Source of the DNA: Toxotes chatareus
Taxonomy: Eukaryota; Chordata; Actinopteri; Toxotidae
Length of the DNA stretch: 64,000 nt
Direction: 5' to 3'
NCBI GenBank assembly: GCA_016801885.1
Contig: CM028889.1
Coordinates: 12,773,001-12,837,000 of the forward strand
This document shows positions 48,026-63,000 of the stretch, piece by piece. A program made the position numbers and the translations under genes. A model generated the notes under the pieces. It ran no database searches. It saw only the letters and a program-made list of their open reading frames with translations, and had not been told where the DNA came from. How positions within the stretch are numbered: the stretch's first letter is position 1; each line of letters begins with the position of its first letter.

Positions 48026-51000
48026 TCAGCGTCGATACGGGTGGAAGCCCTGTACGTTGTGGTTCTGCCCTCTGCCAAAAGCACTGGCGGCGGGCTGAGG
48101 GGCAGCGGCAGGCTGAGCTGTCGGCGCCCCATACGAAGCTGTCGGCTGGCTGGGGTCTGCGAAGCTGTGGCCGAAGGCTGTCAGGTCCTGGCCATACCCT
48201 GAGGTGGGGGGAGAGAGAGAAGTGTAAAGAAGAGGGTTTTAATGTCGGCGTCACCAGACAGTGTTTAGGAAGAAGACTTACTCCTTTAAAACTACTGATA
48301 ACGTAAAGTGGCTTGTGTAAAATGTTCAGAGTCTTGATGCTGAGGAAAAATCCACCACTTAATCTAACCATGCTACATTTACTGGCACATGTCCCATGTA
48401 AAGTTTGCTTTAATTAAAAGTGTTTTCATTTTTGATTAATTAACTGTGCTGCATTTTTATTCCAATTTTACCATTCTATCCCTGCCTCTATAATACAAGG
48501 ACTGAAATAATTAGTTGTATTAGTCATTGGCAATGTCAGTGTTGATTGATTTATTATTGAAATCAGTTATCAAGCACACATGGCAAACACCTGCTGGTCA
48601 GAGTATCTCACATGAGGATCTGATGCCTTTCTCTGTTTTATGTCATTGTAAATTGAGTATAAAAATACATTTTTGAAGACTTATCAATTCATTGAAAAAA
48701 AAAAAAAAAAAAAAACCATCAACAGATTCACTGACTGTCAAAATTAATGTTTGCATTCATTTTGACTGAGAGTCAAAATCATTTCAACTAATCATTTCCT
48801 CCCTACATTGCAGAGAGAGAGAGAGAAAGCTGGTCTCTATAAGGGTCTTTAGGATGTGATTATATGCTATGTTAATAAATTAACTTGAATTTGAGTAAAT
48901 ATAAAGAGAGCTCAATGGAACAAGAAATGTCATGAGCATTTTGTGGTGGTTTTTGACTCTAGATTCAAGAACTGTATTCCGTCAATCAGCCTTTAGTGTT
49001 ATGTAACAGTACTGTACTTTAAAAGTATAAAAATGTCAGTTTCATTTGATTTTAAAAAGTCGTGTAAATTGACTTAATTGAGGAAAACAATGTCTAGACT
49101 CTCTTAAATGATCAGTGCAACACTCACAGTGTTCTTCTATTTAGACACTGGATGGCACCATCTCCTTGCAAACAGACAAGGGACACCCAGGGAAGGAAAC
49201 TAATCTGTCTGGAAAAGTGGTTGGTGCTTCCCAAAATTCAGCAGCCACTGTCCAAGCCAAAGGGACATTTAAGTTAAATAAGACAGATTTAGTTTTTTGC
49301 TACCAAATCTCTGGTAGAATACAAAAACCAGTTGCAGCCAATTCTTTCCAGCATCTTGCTGGGGAGTGGTTATTTTCCTGCCCTGGTAATATCCAGTTAC
49401 CTCTAGACTCTTAAGATTTGTAAATGTCACCATATGTAAATACTGGAGTACAGAAAGTTATAAACTGGAATGGAGATACAAGAGAGAGAAAAAGAGAAAG
49501 AAAAAAGGGAGCAATTCAGAAAATAAAACATTTCTTTTGGGGTGCTCAAAGTGTCCCAAGAATGTAAGAAAATTAAAAAATCTGTAGAACAATGGAGTAG
49601 TCCCAACAGGACCATCAGATAGAAGAAACTGAGAGAAATGGGAAATTTACTGGCATCGTATCCTCCTTTAAATCTTCTTTCCTTTCTCACCCCTTTAGCT
49701 ACAATGTGGAGACAGTACATGGGGAAAAACAATGGGTAAATGGACTGCTGATGCATAGAGACAACTGAACCATGAACAAATTTTCTGACAATTAGATCAT
49801 CCTTTTATAATCAGCAAAGCAATGCAGACAGAGAGAGTGAACAAAAAAGGAGGACATGGTCAGTCTTGGTATAGTAAATCTACAGCCGCCGAGGGAGATG
49901 ACGTGCTTACAGCTCAAAATGCCAAATTTCGATATAAATTTCTTTCAAATCCACTCAGCAAAGAGACCACTGGCTGTGTTTTACTATACAAGACGTACAC
50001 ACAGTAATTTGTATGTACATGCAAAATGTACATGCAAAATACTAAACACGGAGCAAAAAAAAAAAAAGAAAAGAAAAAAAAAAGGAAAAGGCAGAACCAG
50101 GTTTCAGCTCTATAGACACTACAGTACTGAACAAATGCTACTTTTGTGGTTGGAGAAGACAATGCTGGCACCTACCTGCACTATATCCTCCCTGCTCATC
50201 CTGACCATAACTGTGAGAAGGACGCGTTGGTCCGTAGGCAGAGGGGTCCTGAGGGTAGTTACCCAAGCCTATCAGGGAAATGAGGAGACCAGGTTGACTG
50301 AACCCAGATACTGCTGGCCGACTACTTTACATAGTTCCCCCTTTACTGAGCTAGCAGAGCTTTTACATTTATACTCATTTGCTGGGTCTGCACTATGCTT
50401 GGTGAGGCATCACTGCTCAGCTTCATCTGGAAGTCAAAACAAAATGGAGTGTGAGTGTGTGAGCTATCTGCTAGCACACCTGACTTTTTATCATGCCAGC
50501 CTGGTCTCAGGAAATTTTGTGAAATGTGCATGATATGCTAAGATGCAAGGAACATGTGAGAAATAGATTTTCCCACCAAGAAAGTATTATAAGAAGAGGG
50601 CAACTAGAAACAGGAACTAGGACGACCCCACCAGCGGTTCTGCATGTTGTTATATAAAATATAACTTTCCAAAGCATACCATAAGTTTCTAGATTCATTT
50701 CCTATCTTCCATTGGTTTCCATTCATTTCAGCACAATGTTACAATCAACATAAAATTGGCCTGAAACCTGTTTCAGATAGGCAGTGTGCCAGATTTATCT
50801 TTGGGTCACATTACGTTATTGCTGTGTGTTCTTTCAAATCTTTTGGTTATGTGGGAAACCTCAGTTCTCAGAGTAGCATGACACCAAAACGAGTGCCAAG
50901 AGAACTTCCCCTATTGGGATATTAAATGGCATTTCAACATGCAAGAGTTGCCAAAAAGCAGTGGTGAGAAATACTGTTGAAAAAAATCTAACCCATAAAA

Positions 51001-54000
51001 CTGGTTAGCAGCCATTTGTCAAAATTCAGGTATTGCAAGAAGGAGCTTTGACAAAAAAAAGTCAACAAAATTCTAATTGTAATGAATAACCTATCAATTA
51101 ACTTTCAGGTTTCACAGTGTACTGTAATAAAAGTGAGGTCAGTGCCTGTCTGGAAGATGGGAATCATTAAAATACATATGGTATGCATCAGAAAGTGTTT
51201 GGCATTAAAATTAAACATTAATGAATTTACACGCAAAACCACAGGTTCGATCCTTACTCTAAGCATAACCAATTTGACTGCCTAACTCCACATAAGACAA
51301 ACTTAACCTTAACTGAAACCAATCTTTATTTGCCAAACCTCAACCATTTGCTAGTTCTACACAGACAAAAATGTCATACACAGTGCCTGCTATTGTCATA
51401 AATCAATGTTTATGGTAGGGGTGTGTGATTTGTCTCCACAACACCAACATCATCAGCATTTCTGATTTTCTGCTCATTTCACAAAAACTTTGTGAATCTG
51501 TGTCATCACGACTGGCTTTGATTACTGGACTAACTGCCTGAACAGGCAGAGGACACTAAATGCAGAAAGCTGGATGGAAGATAAGCACAAGCAGGAAACA
51601 CTGAACAAGATGGGCACCTGTCATGATTGACAGCAATCACATGACTTGCTTTAAATCTACATCCAGCAGTGTGAAGCAGCTGTAAGCCAAGTCAGAAGAA
51701 AAATACGAGCCAGCCAAAAAGACTGAATGTAGCCACTGAATTAATTTCTGACTCTTATCTGACTGCGTGCTTATGCTACTGAATGAGTGAATACTGAATG
51801 AAGACAGAGCTCGCTCCTCGTCCCTGGATGCTGGTTAGTTTTCAAAGAATCTCCGTCTTTGTTTGGGCTCAGAGCTGAAAACCTCCAGCCTCCAGTTGTG
51901 CTCTCAGCAAGATCTCAGACTCTTAATCCTGCAAGAGTCTACAGTACGTCACTGGAAATGCTACCCCTGTAATTGTTTTAAATCACAGAATTTAATAAGG
52001 CACATCATTTTCTACATTTAAACTGCACTGCTTTGATGAAATGTCTCATATTCAAGTCCCCACATGCTGACTGAAAATTGGCAAAGAGTCTACCAGCTCA
52101 GTAGCGATCCAGGAGGAATAATTATCCTGGCCTAACACGGCCCAAAGGCACTATTAGACTGTCCAGTTCAAAGACCTCAAAGACACCCACCACAAAGTCA
52201 ATCCTACAGACACATTAGTCAAAAAATGACTTGCCCAAGACTCTAATTTCTGCACATATCAGAGGGTCAAAGTTCACATGTCGCAGACAAGCATGCAAAG
52301 CTCAAATGTGATGGACATGTTGAAAAATTTTAATAGGTAGCTTGGCAGGTTGGACATGCCTAACTCTAGAAATAAGGTTTCTAAGGCATATAAGGCATAA
52401 TACTGTCATGCTGGTGCTCTTCTATGGCGATCGTGCCAAGACCAGGAAAAGAAACCAGCAAAGTCATCAACAGGGAGGAAGAGGAGGTGGAAGAGTAGGA
52501 GGGAGCAATTAAAAGGTAGAATTATTTGAATCAAGACAAATCAGTCAGTCAGGAGAACGTTGCACTTCCTTAAAAATCAAAATAAAATTAAAATGCAAAA
52601 CAAAAAACATTGCAAGGCAGGATGATCTAATTCAAACCTACCAAGACCTACCAATCTTTTTTTTTTTTTTTACCAATCCACAGCCCAGCTGGAAAAACCT
52701 GACAGAAATGACTGTTGAAGACTCCTGGATATGGTGAAACTTCAGCAGCATCTTCACGGCAGGGCCGGGGGGGTCATGTATGCAAGAAGCATGTATGCAT
52801 GTGTAGCTGTTCAAGCTAAATGGAACCAAGAGCAAGCTCCTGTTTGTTTTAGGTTGTAAAGATGAACTCAGATCAGCTGTAGTTGCACCCGTAAAATATC
52901 GAGGGAGATGGGCAGGGCAGAGGGGTGAACAGAATTAAATGGGAGAGAAAAGGGCAGCAAACTGCTTTATGCACACTGCTTTTCTTACCATACTGGCTAT
53001 AAGGGAAGTCAGGCTGCCCAGTGGGAGCTTTGCTCAAGTCCTGAGTTGGTGTGGTGGCGGGGGCAAAGCCCAGAGGTGCAGTTCCTGGAGTGGTGGGCGG
53101 AGGAGGAACCTGTGGAGCATACTGGTCTGCTTGGGGTGTGCCGAAACTGTAACCTGTTGGACAAGAATAGGATTTTGGAATTTCTCCACCAAATCTCTTC
53201 TCATTTTAGGCTGTAAGTATACAAGTTGTCCAACCACATGCCTTTCAAAAGTACCAGTTACCAGATCGAATTGTGACCACTCTGCCAACACACTTGTAGA
53301 GGATAGCTCTGGGCTTCTTTCTTCCTTGTTTTACTAATATTTTGTCCATGATTTACAAAACATTAGCTTGGTCTGCAATCTGCAAGTTTAACTGGAGGAA
53401 GGTAATAATCCACCCACAGGGTTTTTAGCAGCATTTCATGAAATGCCTGGTATCTGCAGGTCCCACTGTCCATCTCTGATAAGATGGAGGTTCCTCCCTG
53501 ACCACAGAAACAGCAAAGCTGCCTGGGAAACCTGATATAGATTAAATGAACAAATTTACATAAGCACTGCAGTAAAAAATAAATAAAATTGAGGAGCCAA
53601 TAAAAATTGTAATACTGTTTTCAATCACGATCAATATTAGTTTTCAGAAACTCCTAATACTCTTTCTAATAACAATATAATAACTGTATTATCCTTACAT
53701 ATGCTTTATCATCTGTAAGCAAAGTAAGTGTATCATGTACTACTGACCAAACTGAGGTGCTGTGCTGTAGCCCTGCTGAGGGTAGCCCTGAGGTGCAGCG
53801 AAGCTGCCCGCCGGGGTCGTGACCAGGAATGCGTTGAAAGGTGACGGAGGCTGTGTTGGTGTTCCCCGGCCTGCAGACAGTGGAGGTCCATAGCCGCCTG
53901 GTACAACAGATAACAGAACTATTTCATATGCTTGTGTATTTGTATATGTTCTATGTAAATTAACAATAATACTAATAAAAAAATACTAATAAAAAGAGAC

Positions 54001-57000
54001 AAGTTCCAGCACAGATGTACTGTATCTGATTTGTAAATGTTTCAATTTGTCATGGTCTTATTGAACAGCTGAACGAAACATTTAAAGCTGATAAATAAAT
54101 GGTTAAACAAAACTGAATTTGCAGAACGCTATCTGAGGCTGAATGAAACTGAAGTGTCCTTTGAGCGAGCACAGGGCCGACATTGCAGTGAGTGCTGCAG
54201 GTTGACCCGGAGGTGGTGATATGAAACCAAGCCTGACCAATAGCAGAGGGAGGCCGGAATACATTCAAGGCTGCCATCTGTCTCAAGCAGTAAATTATCA
54301 GCAGCCTCAGCTATTATGAATCAGTGATAACACGTGCTGTTAACTGTCATCAGCCTATTGGCCACACTGAGTGAAGGCTCTTTCTGTAACACAAGCATTT
54401 CAAGATAAGCACATGGTCACATGGCAAACGCACATATTTATCTGCAGTTTGATCAATTCACAGTTGTGCAACATTTAAAAAATAAAATAAAATAATTCAC
54501 TAAACTGGAAACACAGGATATTTTCTGTGTGTGGTTAAGTGGAGGTTTAACACCTACCTATGGGTTGGCCAGTAGTCGACACCCACACTCCTTTAGGAAA
54601 AGAGAGAAAAATTTAGACTGAGGACAATACTGATGCCTGAAATTTAAACTGTTCACATAATACAGTTTAACACTGAAACAGACAGGGCAAGCAGTGACCA
54701 CCATGCACGAGGTTAATGTTAAAGCAGAGGGTTTAACACATTTAAACAGTTGCTACTAGATTTTCCTCTGAACAGCGAGCCTCACTCGCCCTGCTCTGGG
54801 ACATGTTCCCACTCACCCTGTGGCCCGTAAGGCTGTTGCCAGCCCTGGGCAGGCTGTGCTGTCCAACCATTAGCTGCACTCAAGATGCCCCTGGGTGCCC
54901 ACTGGCCAGGGCCAAGCTGGCCAGGAGCTTTGCTGTCACGAGGTTCAGCCTTCTTTACTTCCACCTGGACAAAGGACAAGGAGGGCACATTTGGCAACAC
55001 CAGCTTAAGATCTAGAAGTCCCTCACCCTAGACAGACCTAGCCTACCACTGATATTTAATTTCAGCATTTTGGGCCAGGTTGAAATCTTTCACTTTATGT
55101 TTATTCAAATAATGTGGGGCAACTATGTTAATTAATATTACTCTGTAGCCAGGAGAGCTGTACAGCTATGTGTCCCAGGTACTAATTATCAAACGGAAAT
55201 TTCAGACTGCCCAAAATCATATTGCAAAGACAGTACATGTAAATGATCTGACCGTCTCTAGGCCACAGCTTTTTAAGATGTACCTGAGAAACATAGATTT
55301 CTTTTTTTTTCCTCCAATGAACTGCCCTATATATGATAAAGACATCTAATGGAAGGTCATGACTTACCTTTCTCCGGCTAACGCTTATAAAGAATCTCAT
55401 TTTTATTTTATTTGGAATAAGTTTTTGGGGGGAGGGGATGAATGTAGAGAGAAATTTGTATCTCAGTTCTAACAGAATATAAACATGCAGACAACACAAA
55501 TGAATAGAGTTTTCAGTCAATCTAAAACGGAATCTTCATACTGTGTCAAAGGCGGGAAAATATTTTTCAGTTGAGCACAAGTGACTAATACAGTTTGACC
55601 CCAATATAATGTCAAATTGCTGCTAGAGAACAGCGTCTTCAAAATTAAAACCTAAACTGGCAGATTTTCTTTCTTTACAATGTCTTATGTTATTTATCAT
55701 TATTATTATTATTATTATTTATTCATGTTGATTTATGAATGCTAAGAAACTGACTTCATTCATTGATTTCTTTATTCCTATCTGAGTTTTAAATAGAGTA
55801 TCATCCATCGATGTGATAGTTTAATGCCTTGAGTCAAATATAAATTTATTGCCCCGATAACAAAACTTTCCTGTCTGTAACTAGGCAAAGCTACCAGCAG
55901 TTAACCAGAGCAAAGAAACAGGCTGAGACTAAGGGGGAGCCAACCAGAAATAGACTGAGAGGTTGAGTTATTGGGGTCACCTTGCAGGAGGAAAACGAAT
56001 CGCAAATTCCTCTCCGCTTTAAGGTGTTGCCACCTTCCCCAGCCTCCCCTCTTCCTTCTCTGTCGACCTAATTACATGCACATGTTTCCGGCAGTGGCCT
56101 CGCCGCCGCCGGCAGCTACCTGAGCACTTTCTCCCGTGGGCATCACAGCTACGAGTGATGGATACCATGACTTCTGTACAGTCCCCAACAGCAGAACTGG
56201 GATTTGTTCCACAGTTTGATGTGCTCCAATTTCTAATTTTGTAACTCATATCTCCCAGCCTCCCTCAAGTCCCAGCGTAAGGTAATGTCAAGTCAAGAAC
56301 AATGGATTAAGTCGAGCCTTGATGCTTGCTGAAAACCAGGGCAAAGTCAAGGGGGGCAGCTACCACCAGAGAGTACACAGGTTGGGCTGAATCATTTACC
56401 AAGGAAATGGGATTGAGTTAATCGCTGTAATAATCAATGACACTGAAAATCTCGTGTTGCTATATCTTTGAATAACACTACAAAAATCCAGCTTGGGGAC
56501 TTAACCTACAAAAATCCAATGGCTGAGGAAAGATTTTACATATCCTGGTATAATCAGAGTCATTTTGTATGCTCTTTTTGGGGAAAAAAATGAATTGGCG
56601 CTTTCATTTATAGTCCCTTGGTTTGTGTCTGGCTGGGGGACTACTGTTAGATGTCATTCCCTAATTCAGACTTGACTCTCTCCTCTTATTTCCTGTCATC
56701 TCACTACTGTCCACTCTCAAATAAAAGCACAAAAAACCCCAACAAAAACTCACTGTAACTTCACCAATATAGATTGCACCACCGGCAGAAACTCAAGCCT
56801 AATCAAGAAGAAAAATTACACTGAAATGCTGCTAACACTATCCTAGTAAGTGCAGAAACACCACAACAATTAGCACTTTTTGCCAAATATGGAAGCTGCT
56901 TTAACATTGTCAATAAGAGTTAAAAACCTCACATAAATACCAAATTAAACATAAAGGTCTTTAGAGTGTCAGATACTGCAGACTGACCTCAAAATATACA

Positions 57001-60000
57001 AAACATTTTGCAGCCATGTAAAGATCAAGGACAGAAACAGGATACATGCGATGATATGATATGACTGAGTGGATCTAACTACACTGCGTTTGACTTTGAC
57101 GATTTTCTTAGGCCCACAAATCATTATGGAGGAGTATGGAGGGCAGAAAGGAGACTGTCTCTCTTCTGGTATCTCTGTAGAGTAGTTTAAAAGCTGCTAA
57201 TTACAAAATGTCTCTTTTGGGGAAGGGGGGGCGGCTGTTAATGAATGAGAGCTTTAAAAGCGCCTTTAAAAGTGTCAGACCAGTCCTCGTAAGACACGTG
57301 GTACGTGCAATATGTTTTAGGTTGGTTTTATTCAGCTGAGGTGCCAGGTGGGTGGTGTTTGCTGCATACAGTGGAACAATAGAAGGGATCCCAGGAGGTA
57401 AAGAAGTGTGCTTAAATACTACACCATCATTAATTTATTTTTTCTTCCCAGATGGACAGCTTACCTGGCACTATCTGACACTATCTCTATGTGCAGTAAA
57501 CCACCTCCCATCTGGAGCACCCACTGAGTTAAAGCAAACACTAAGAAGTGACATGCAAACATTACCGTGCGACTGATGTCTCATCCTAAGCACCATTTTA
57601 GAGAGACTTTGGATTCGTTATTGAGAAAACTGACGGACACAGTATGGAGATTCGTCAACTGAGGTCACTGAGTTGAGGTTTTTCTTTAACTTTTCAAAAA
57701 GAAAAAAAAAAATAAACATGTTGACGTGTAAGTGACCTGGCAACAAAATATCAGAAAAGAAAAGAAACAGAACAGAATGGACCAATCCTTTAGGTGTTTT
57801 TGTAGTCAATGAAATTCTGCAGAATTTAATCCTTAACTTTATCCTTTTATTGTTATTATTTTTTCCATTTTATTGGCAAATCAAAAGCCAGAAAATAGTA
57901 CAACTCTAATATTTTGAGTACAATCTAATGCACTTAGGACATCCTAAAGGAGTGGTCAGTTTAAACAAAGCCTTGAGCGACAATTAAACTTGTAATATAA
58001 CAGCACTAGAGTTAGCAAAATAAAATATGTAAAATAAGTTAGCAACCTGATTATTTTCATATGTTACAGGTTAAATTTGTGCTGTATGATGCTGCAGTCA
58101 CTAATGGAGAACCACTGGAAAATTAGCTATAACTAACAGAACAGCATCATAGTAAAATAATTCTTTCTCCGTCGCCCAAGCCTCCGTTTGATCTTAAGGG
58201 TAAAATAAAACTACAACTACACACTTTTTTGCCCATGATGTCGTGAAAATGCATGTTGACAGCCTGGTCCACTGATTGTTCGGCCTCGAAAGTAATAAAT
58301 CCAAAACCTAGCCAACGACCAAGAGTGAATCAAGGTAGCAGGGGGGTTGTGACAACACAAGATGAAGAACAGTATTGGGCTTCAGCAGAGTGAGGATCCG
58401 TCAAGACTGAGCAAGAGGCTCCTGGGGTTCGGATGATGTCGCAGACTTGTAGAACAACACATATCCAAGACTAAAGCCTGGGGGATTGAAGGAAACTTTT
58501 TTCTTTACCGTGCAGAGAAACATCTGGTGAAGATGACAATACAGGACTGTTTAATTGCTAAACATGAAGAATGACAGGTGTAGCATTTGATTTAATGTGA
58601 AATGTCACACAACAATGTCAATTAAGTCACTCTTTCACCCTCTAACATTGATAAATGCCAATTTAACCAATACTACATTGTGTTACTTCATGCTGTTTCA
58701 TCCAAACCCCACCTTGATCTGTCCCTTGGTATATTGCTGTGGAGCACACACTCGCAGCAGCCATTGTTAATGCATCACAAAAATATGGAGAAACACAAAC
58801 TGTAGAATGCCTAAAGCTTTCTCCAAGCTTTCCCAATTTCAGTATTTTACTTTTGAGTCAGCCAGGATAAGCCTAAAATGGACAATTAAAATACGGCTCA
58901 CAACAATAACACAAAGATACAGGCCACAACTGGTTTCCCAAAATGTCGAGTTGCTCATTATGCTCAAGAGTTTTCATGGGGGATACACAACGTTCATCGA
59001 CAAGTGTGTGAAGTCCAACGTCTAAGGACTTTTTGGTCCAACATTTCGCGGCACCAACAGCTCTGTAAACTACTTCATCTGTTACAGAACTTTTCAGAGC
59101 GTTAACAGGCCGCTGCAGTGATCTACTTTCAACTTGATTAACTTTCCACTATGGCAGAATTGGGTTGTGTGCACATCTCTACTTGGGGACTTAACCTGAA
59201 TCCAACTGAATGTCCTACGAGACAACTGAGATTTTAGAGACCTCTAGTAACATGCCAAGCATTTCCCAAGTCTCACGATCTATTGCTATTAATAACATCT
59301 GTCATTGACCCGTCTTTAATCTAAATTTAAAACCAAGTTGACACATTAAAGAGTTTGACATATCTTGGCTACAGTGACATCTTGGTAACATTCAAATTAA
59401 TATTTGACTTGTTCCCTAAATCATATATCAGCAATTGAAACTGACATAAAAATACAAACAAGAATTAGGAAATAAGTTTTTATTATCATTTGAACAGCTG
59501 CAGCAACTTTTCAGCAATCAATAGGCCAATCGATTGAAATTTTTGGGCTGTGGACTGTTGGCCAGACAAAATTGACACTGGGCATTTTTCACTATTTGTT
59601 GACAATTTACACACCAAACAATTCATCTATTATACAATTTATAGATTAAATGCTAATGAAAATAATTGTTAGTTGCGGCCTTAATCATAATTATTTCATA
59701 ACGCCATTTTTGTGAGATACTAAAAAGCATTTGACTTTGAGGAACTGGAAATATACCTTGTGATTTTTAGCACATTTTCAGACACTGGTATGATATTTAC
59801 AGAGATACTGTTTGGCCACATCACCTAATAACTAAAACTATGAAAAAATATGCACAGAGTAGGAATGAAGACTCTAATTGCTCAAATAGTGTGAAGGACA
59901 ATCCTTCACAAATTCCTTCTCTCTAATTACTGGAAACAGTTTGATGCAACTTTGTGTACACCCCATTTTGACAAACTGACAGAAATTTGGGTGCTTTTAC

Positions 60001-63000
60001 ATTTGGCCTGTACCTCTGTGCTACCGGTCAACGCACAGTAACCTAAAGGAGAAAAGACAAATCTTAAGAGACACCGTTAATCACATTCAAACCATTCACA
60101 AGGAGAAGGGGGACAGAAGAAAGAAAAATAGAAAGGGCTTACTTACAAAATTACTTAACTTTCTACATATGGGGAAAACACATACTATGCTGTTTAAGAT
60201 AAATGTATCAGTTACATCTAAATCAAGGCAAAGAAAACTTATTCCAATGTTGAAAGTCTAATGGTTTTAGTAAAAGACACTGTTTATACAATTAAAGATT
60301 ATGTAATGGTTGTTACTGGTGCAAATACATCATGTTAAATTCCAATGACAAACTATTCTGGGTTTCTCCCAACAGAGAATGAATGGGGTTTTGAAAGGAG
60401 AGTAGTAATACGTGTAGTGGGTCAGTGGCCGCCACATCATTGCTATATAGGACAAATGCAGATGAGACAGCTGTGACTGTAACTCAGCAGACAGAGTCTG
60501 ACACCAACACTGCCGGTGGCACGGGTCTGATTCCCAGTGAGGCCATCCATGCTAAAAGTGTCGGCACAAGTCATATACTCATGACACATTTATGACTTAT
60601 CTGGACAAACTCTTCTGAGATATTAAAGTCTGTCAAGTTGAAAAACTTTCTGTAGTATTAAAAGACACGTAAAACATTTTTTTTATTATTCCATTGTTCT
60701 CATGATAACAATATTTTATTTTAATGACCTTCAGAGACTGCGATCAAACCAGCCTCTCTGAAGGACAAATCTCCCCGCAGATACTAAAACTGTTCTCAAT
60801 ATGCCAGGTGCATGTTGTGATGAAGTACTGTATTTTTTGGAGCACCTACTTTCCTGCAACCTGCCTTCTTCAGTTACTGAGTCCCTTTGTTTCCCAGAAC
60901 ACCTTTTACCAACAAGCCAATTAACGGCATGAACTTCTTCAATTTGATAAGTTGGACAAGTTCAGTGTAGAAATGTTCTTGTAGTTAAAAACCTACATGT
61001 GTTTAACTACTCAAAACATAGCATGGCTTACATAATATGTAACTGCATTGTAATTTTAATAATCAATTACTTGATTAAGAAATTTGTAAGTAAGCATGCC
61101 AGAACTTCAATGGATGTTGATGTTTTCTGACATTTTGTTTGGAAAAATTTGCTGGAAATAATCTTTAGATGTAACCCATTAATTTAACTGCAGTAAATAC
61201 TTGAATGTTATGGCCAGTTATTGAAGAAGTGGGGGGAAAAAACAACTAATTAAAGCCACAATGTTAAGCCCATCACCAGCTAATGCCTCTATTTGTTTCA
61301 GGGTGGAACGTTGCTTTAAAAATGAGAAGGCAGTGCAGCTCAAGCTAATAATTCCTCATATATCCTCAAACAAATCTGAGTCTATCATTGCTGAACTGTA
61401 TAAATCACACAAACGCTCCTCTAATGTTTCATCATGATGTTTAATCATTCTGTGCATCAACAGCTGGGCCACTAAATAATGATGCAGTGATCATATTTAA
61501 CCCAACAATACTCAGCAGACAAAAAAATATATTTAGAAGAATGAAGACATAAAGTGCCCCACCACGTTTTACCATTTCCACCCTGATGAAGACCGTGTGA
61601 GTCAAAACCTGGTTGTTTTAACCTGTTTGCCTAAATAAAGGCTTTTAAGATAACTGCCTAACAGTGCCTGAAGAACACTTTTTCTGAAAGTAACTGAGTA
61701 TGAAACAGACTTGAACCATCTCACAAGGTTATGAAGGACACTGCAAAGATGCCATCTACTGTTGTTTAACGTGAGCAAATTACATGAAATATGGAACAAA
61801 TGTGTAACCTTCACATAAACTGAAGGTATAGCCATCAGGCCAGTTAAAGAACTTAATGTTCTTGACCAGTGACAGTTCTGGAAATATCAAATTATATTTT
61901 CCATTTAATGTTTACGCTATAGTGTCTTTGTATGGCCTTCATTTAAGATGCTTTTACTGCATTTTGTGTTTTATTGTGTGTCTTTACCCTACACAAAATT
62001 CCTGTTAAAGGTTATGGTTTTTTAATTGAACTGAACATATGAGGATGAAAGGGCTTTTTCTCTTTGGGCCAGAATAGTTTGTCATGAGATTTAAGATGGT
62101 AAGGTATGGAGAGGGGGGAGAAAAAAACGGGATCAGCTTTTACCTCGGGGCCTCTGCTTCTCCGCATCATAGATCATTACCACCTCTGTGACCTTGAATG
62201 GGACAAAGGGAAACAGTGGCTCCATTTAGAAAACCAGACAGGGTCCCTTCTTATTCCATTTAAATATTCTGCCTCACGTTGGACAAATAATTAATTGTCC
62301 TATCCCATCTCACTAAATTTTTATACTGTAGTATTGACTTTGAGCAGTAACGTTCAATGTCACATCCATTCAAGCACACTTAATGACGATATGAACTGAT
62401 TTGCATTAAGCACTTGGCAATACTCACCACTCCGAATCTATTGAAATAGTCCCTGAGTTCAGGCTCGCCGCAGTTATGGGGGATTCCACCTACAAATATC
62501 TTCTTTGATTTATTGCTATCAGCTTTGCTGCCCTTCTGAAAGAAAACAGGGAGTGTATGGATTTCAGTGTCTGTTAAAGGATCACTCTGGGAAGGGCCCA
62601 GTTAGCCATCATCTATTCAGACAGTGCAGAAGAAATTAGGTTCTTCTCTTGCCCTGGGGTATAATTCTTAACATGTCATGTCAATGCAAACACTGGTCTC
62701 CACAGATCAGGGAACACGGCTTCCTCCACTTACTCTCAACCACAAAGCATTTCACTACTGCTGTGTACTGCACTCATGCTGTAAAGGCTAGAGGCTGCTT
62801 ACGACAACAATGATTTTTACCAATTACATCTTCTGCTTTGTTAGCAAAACATTCAGTACTAACTACATGACTTAAACTCAGTAGAAGAAGTTCCAGTAGT
62901 GGGAAGAGGGCCTCATTTATAAAAGCTTCTGACATGCAGAGTCTGTACTTACAGCCAAATATGTGACGTATAAAAATGTTTTATTGACAGCAAAGGCGCA

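Larger units (their letters stand above)
58308..62143 (-). other. dazap1: Largest dazap1 intron, splits RRM2
   Basis: About 3.8 kb between the RRM2 exons. Contains a MITE-like copy near 59,480-59,690, a tRNA-like repeat near 60,475-60,550, and a 29-bp exon-like segment at 60014-60042. Otherwise nothing recognised. Confidence 0.5.

Noticed and set aside
47869..48371. Overlapping open frames near the dazap1 stop.
   Set aside because: They are alternative frames or the opposite strand of the last dazap1 exon and its flanks.
49856..50533. 225-codon plus-strand open frame.
   Set aside because: Lies opposite the real dazap1 exon at 50176-50268, includes an A-rich low-complexity stretch (Lys run), and resembles no protein family.
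52264..52276. GGGTCAAAGTTCA, a good DR1-like nuclear-receptor site.
   Set aside because: Single short match deep in a dazap1 intron with no nearby promoter or conserved context.
56492..59200. The 16-mer CTTGGGGACTTAACCT found twice in dazap1 introns (about 56,492 and 59,185).
   Set aside because: One chance 16-base match is not surprising in 64 kb and the flanks do not match.
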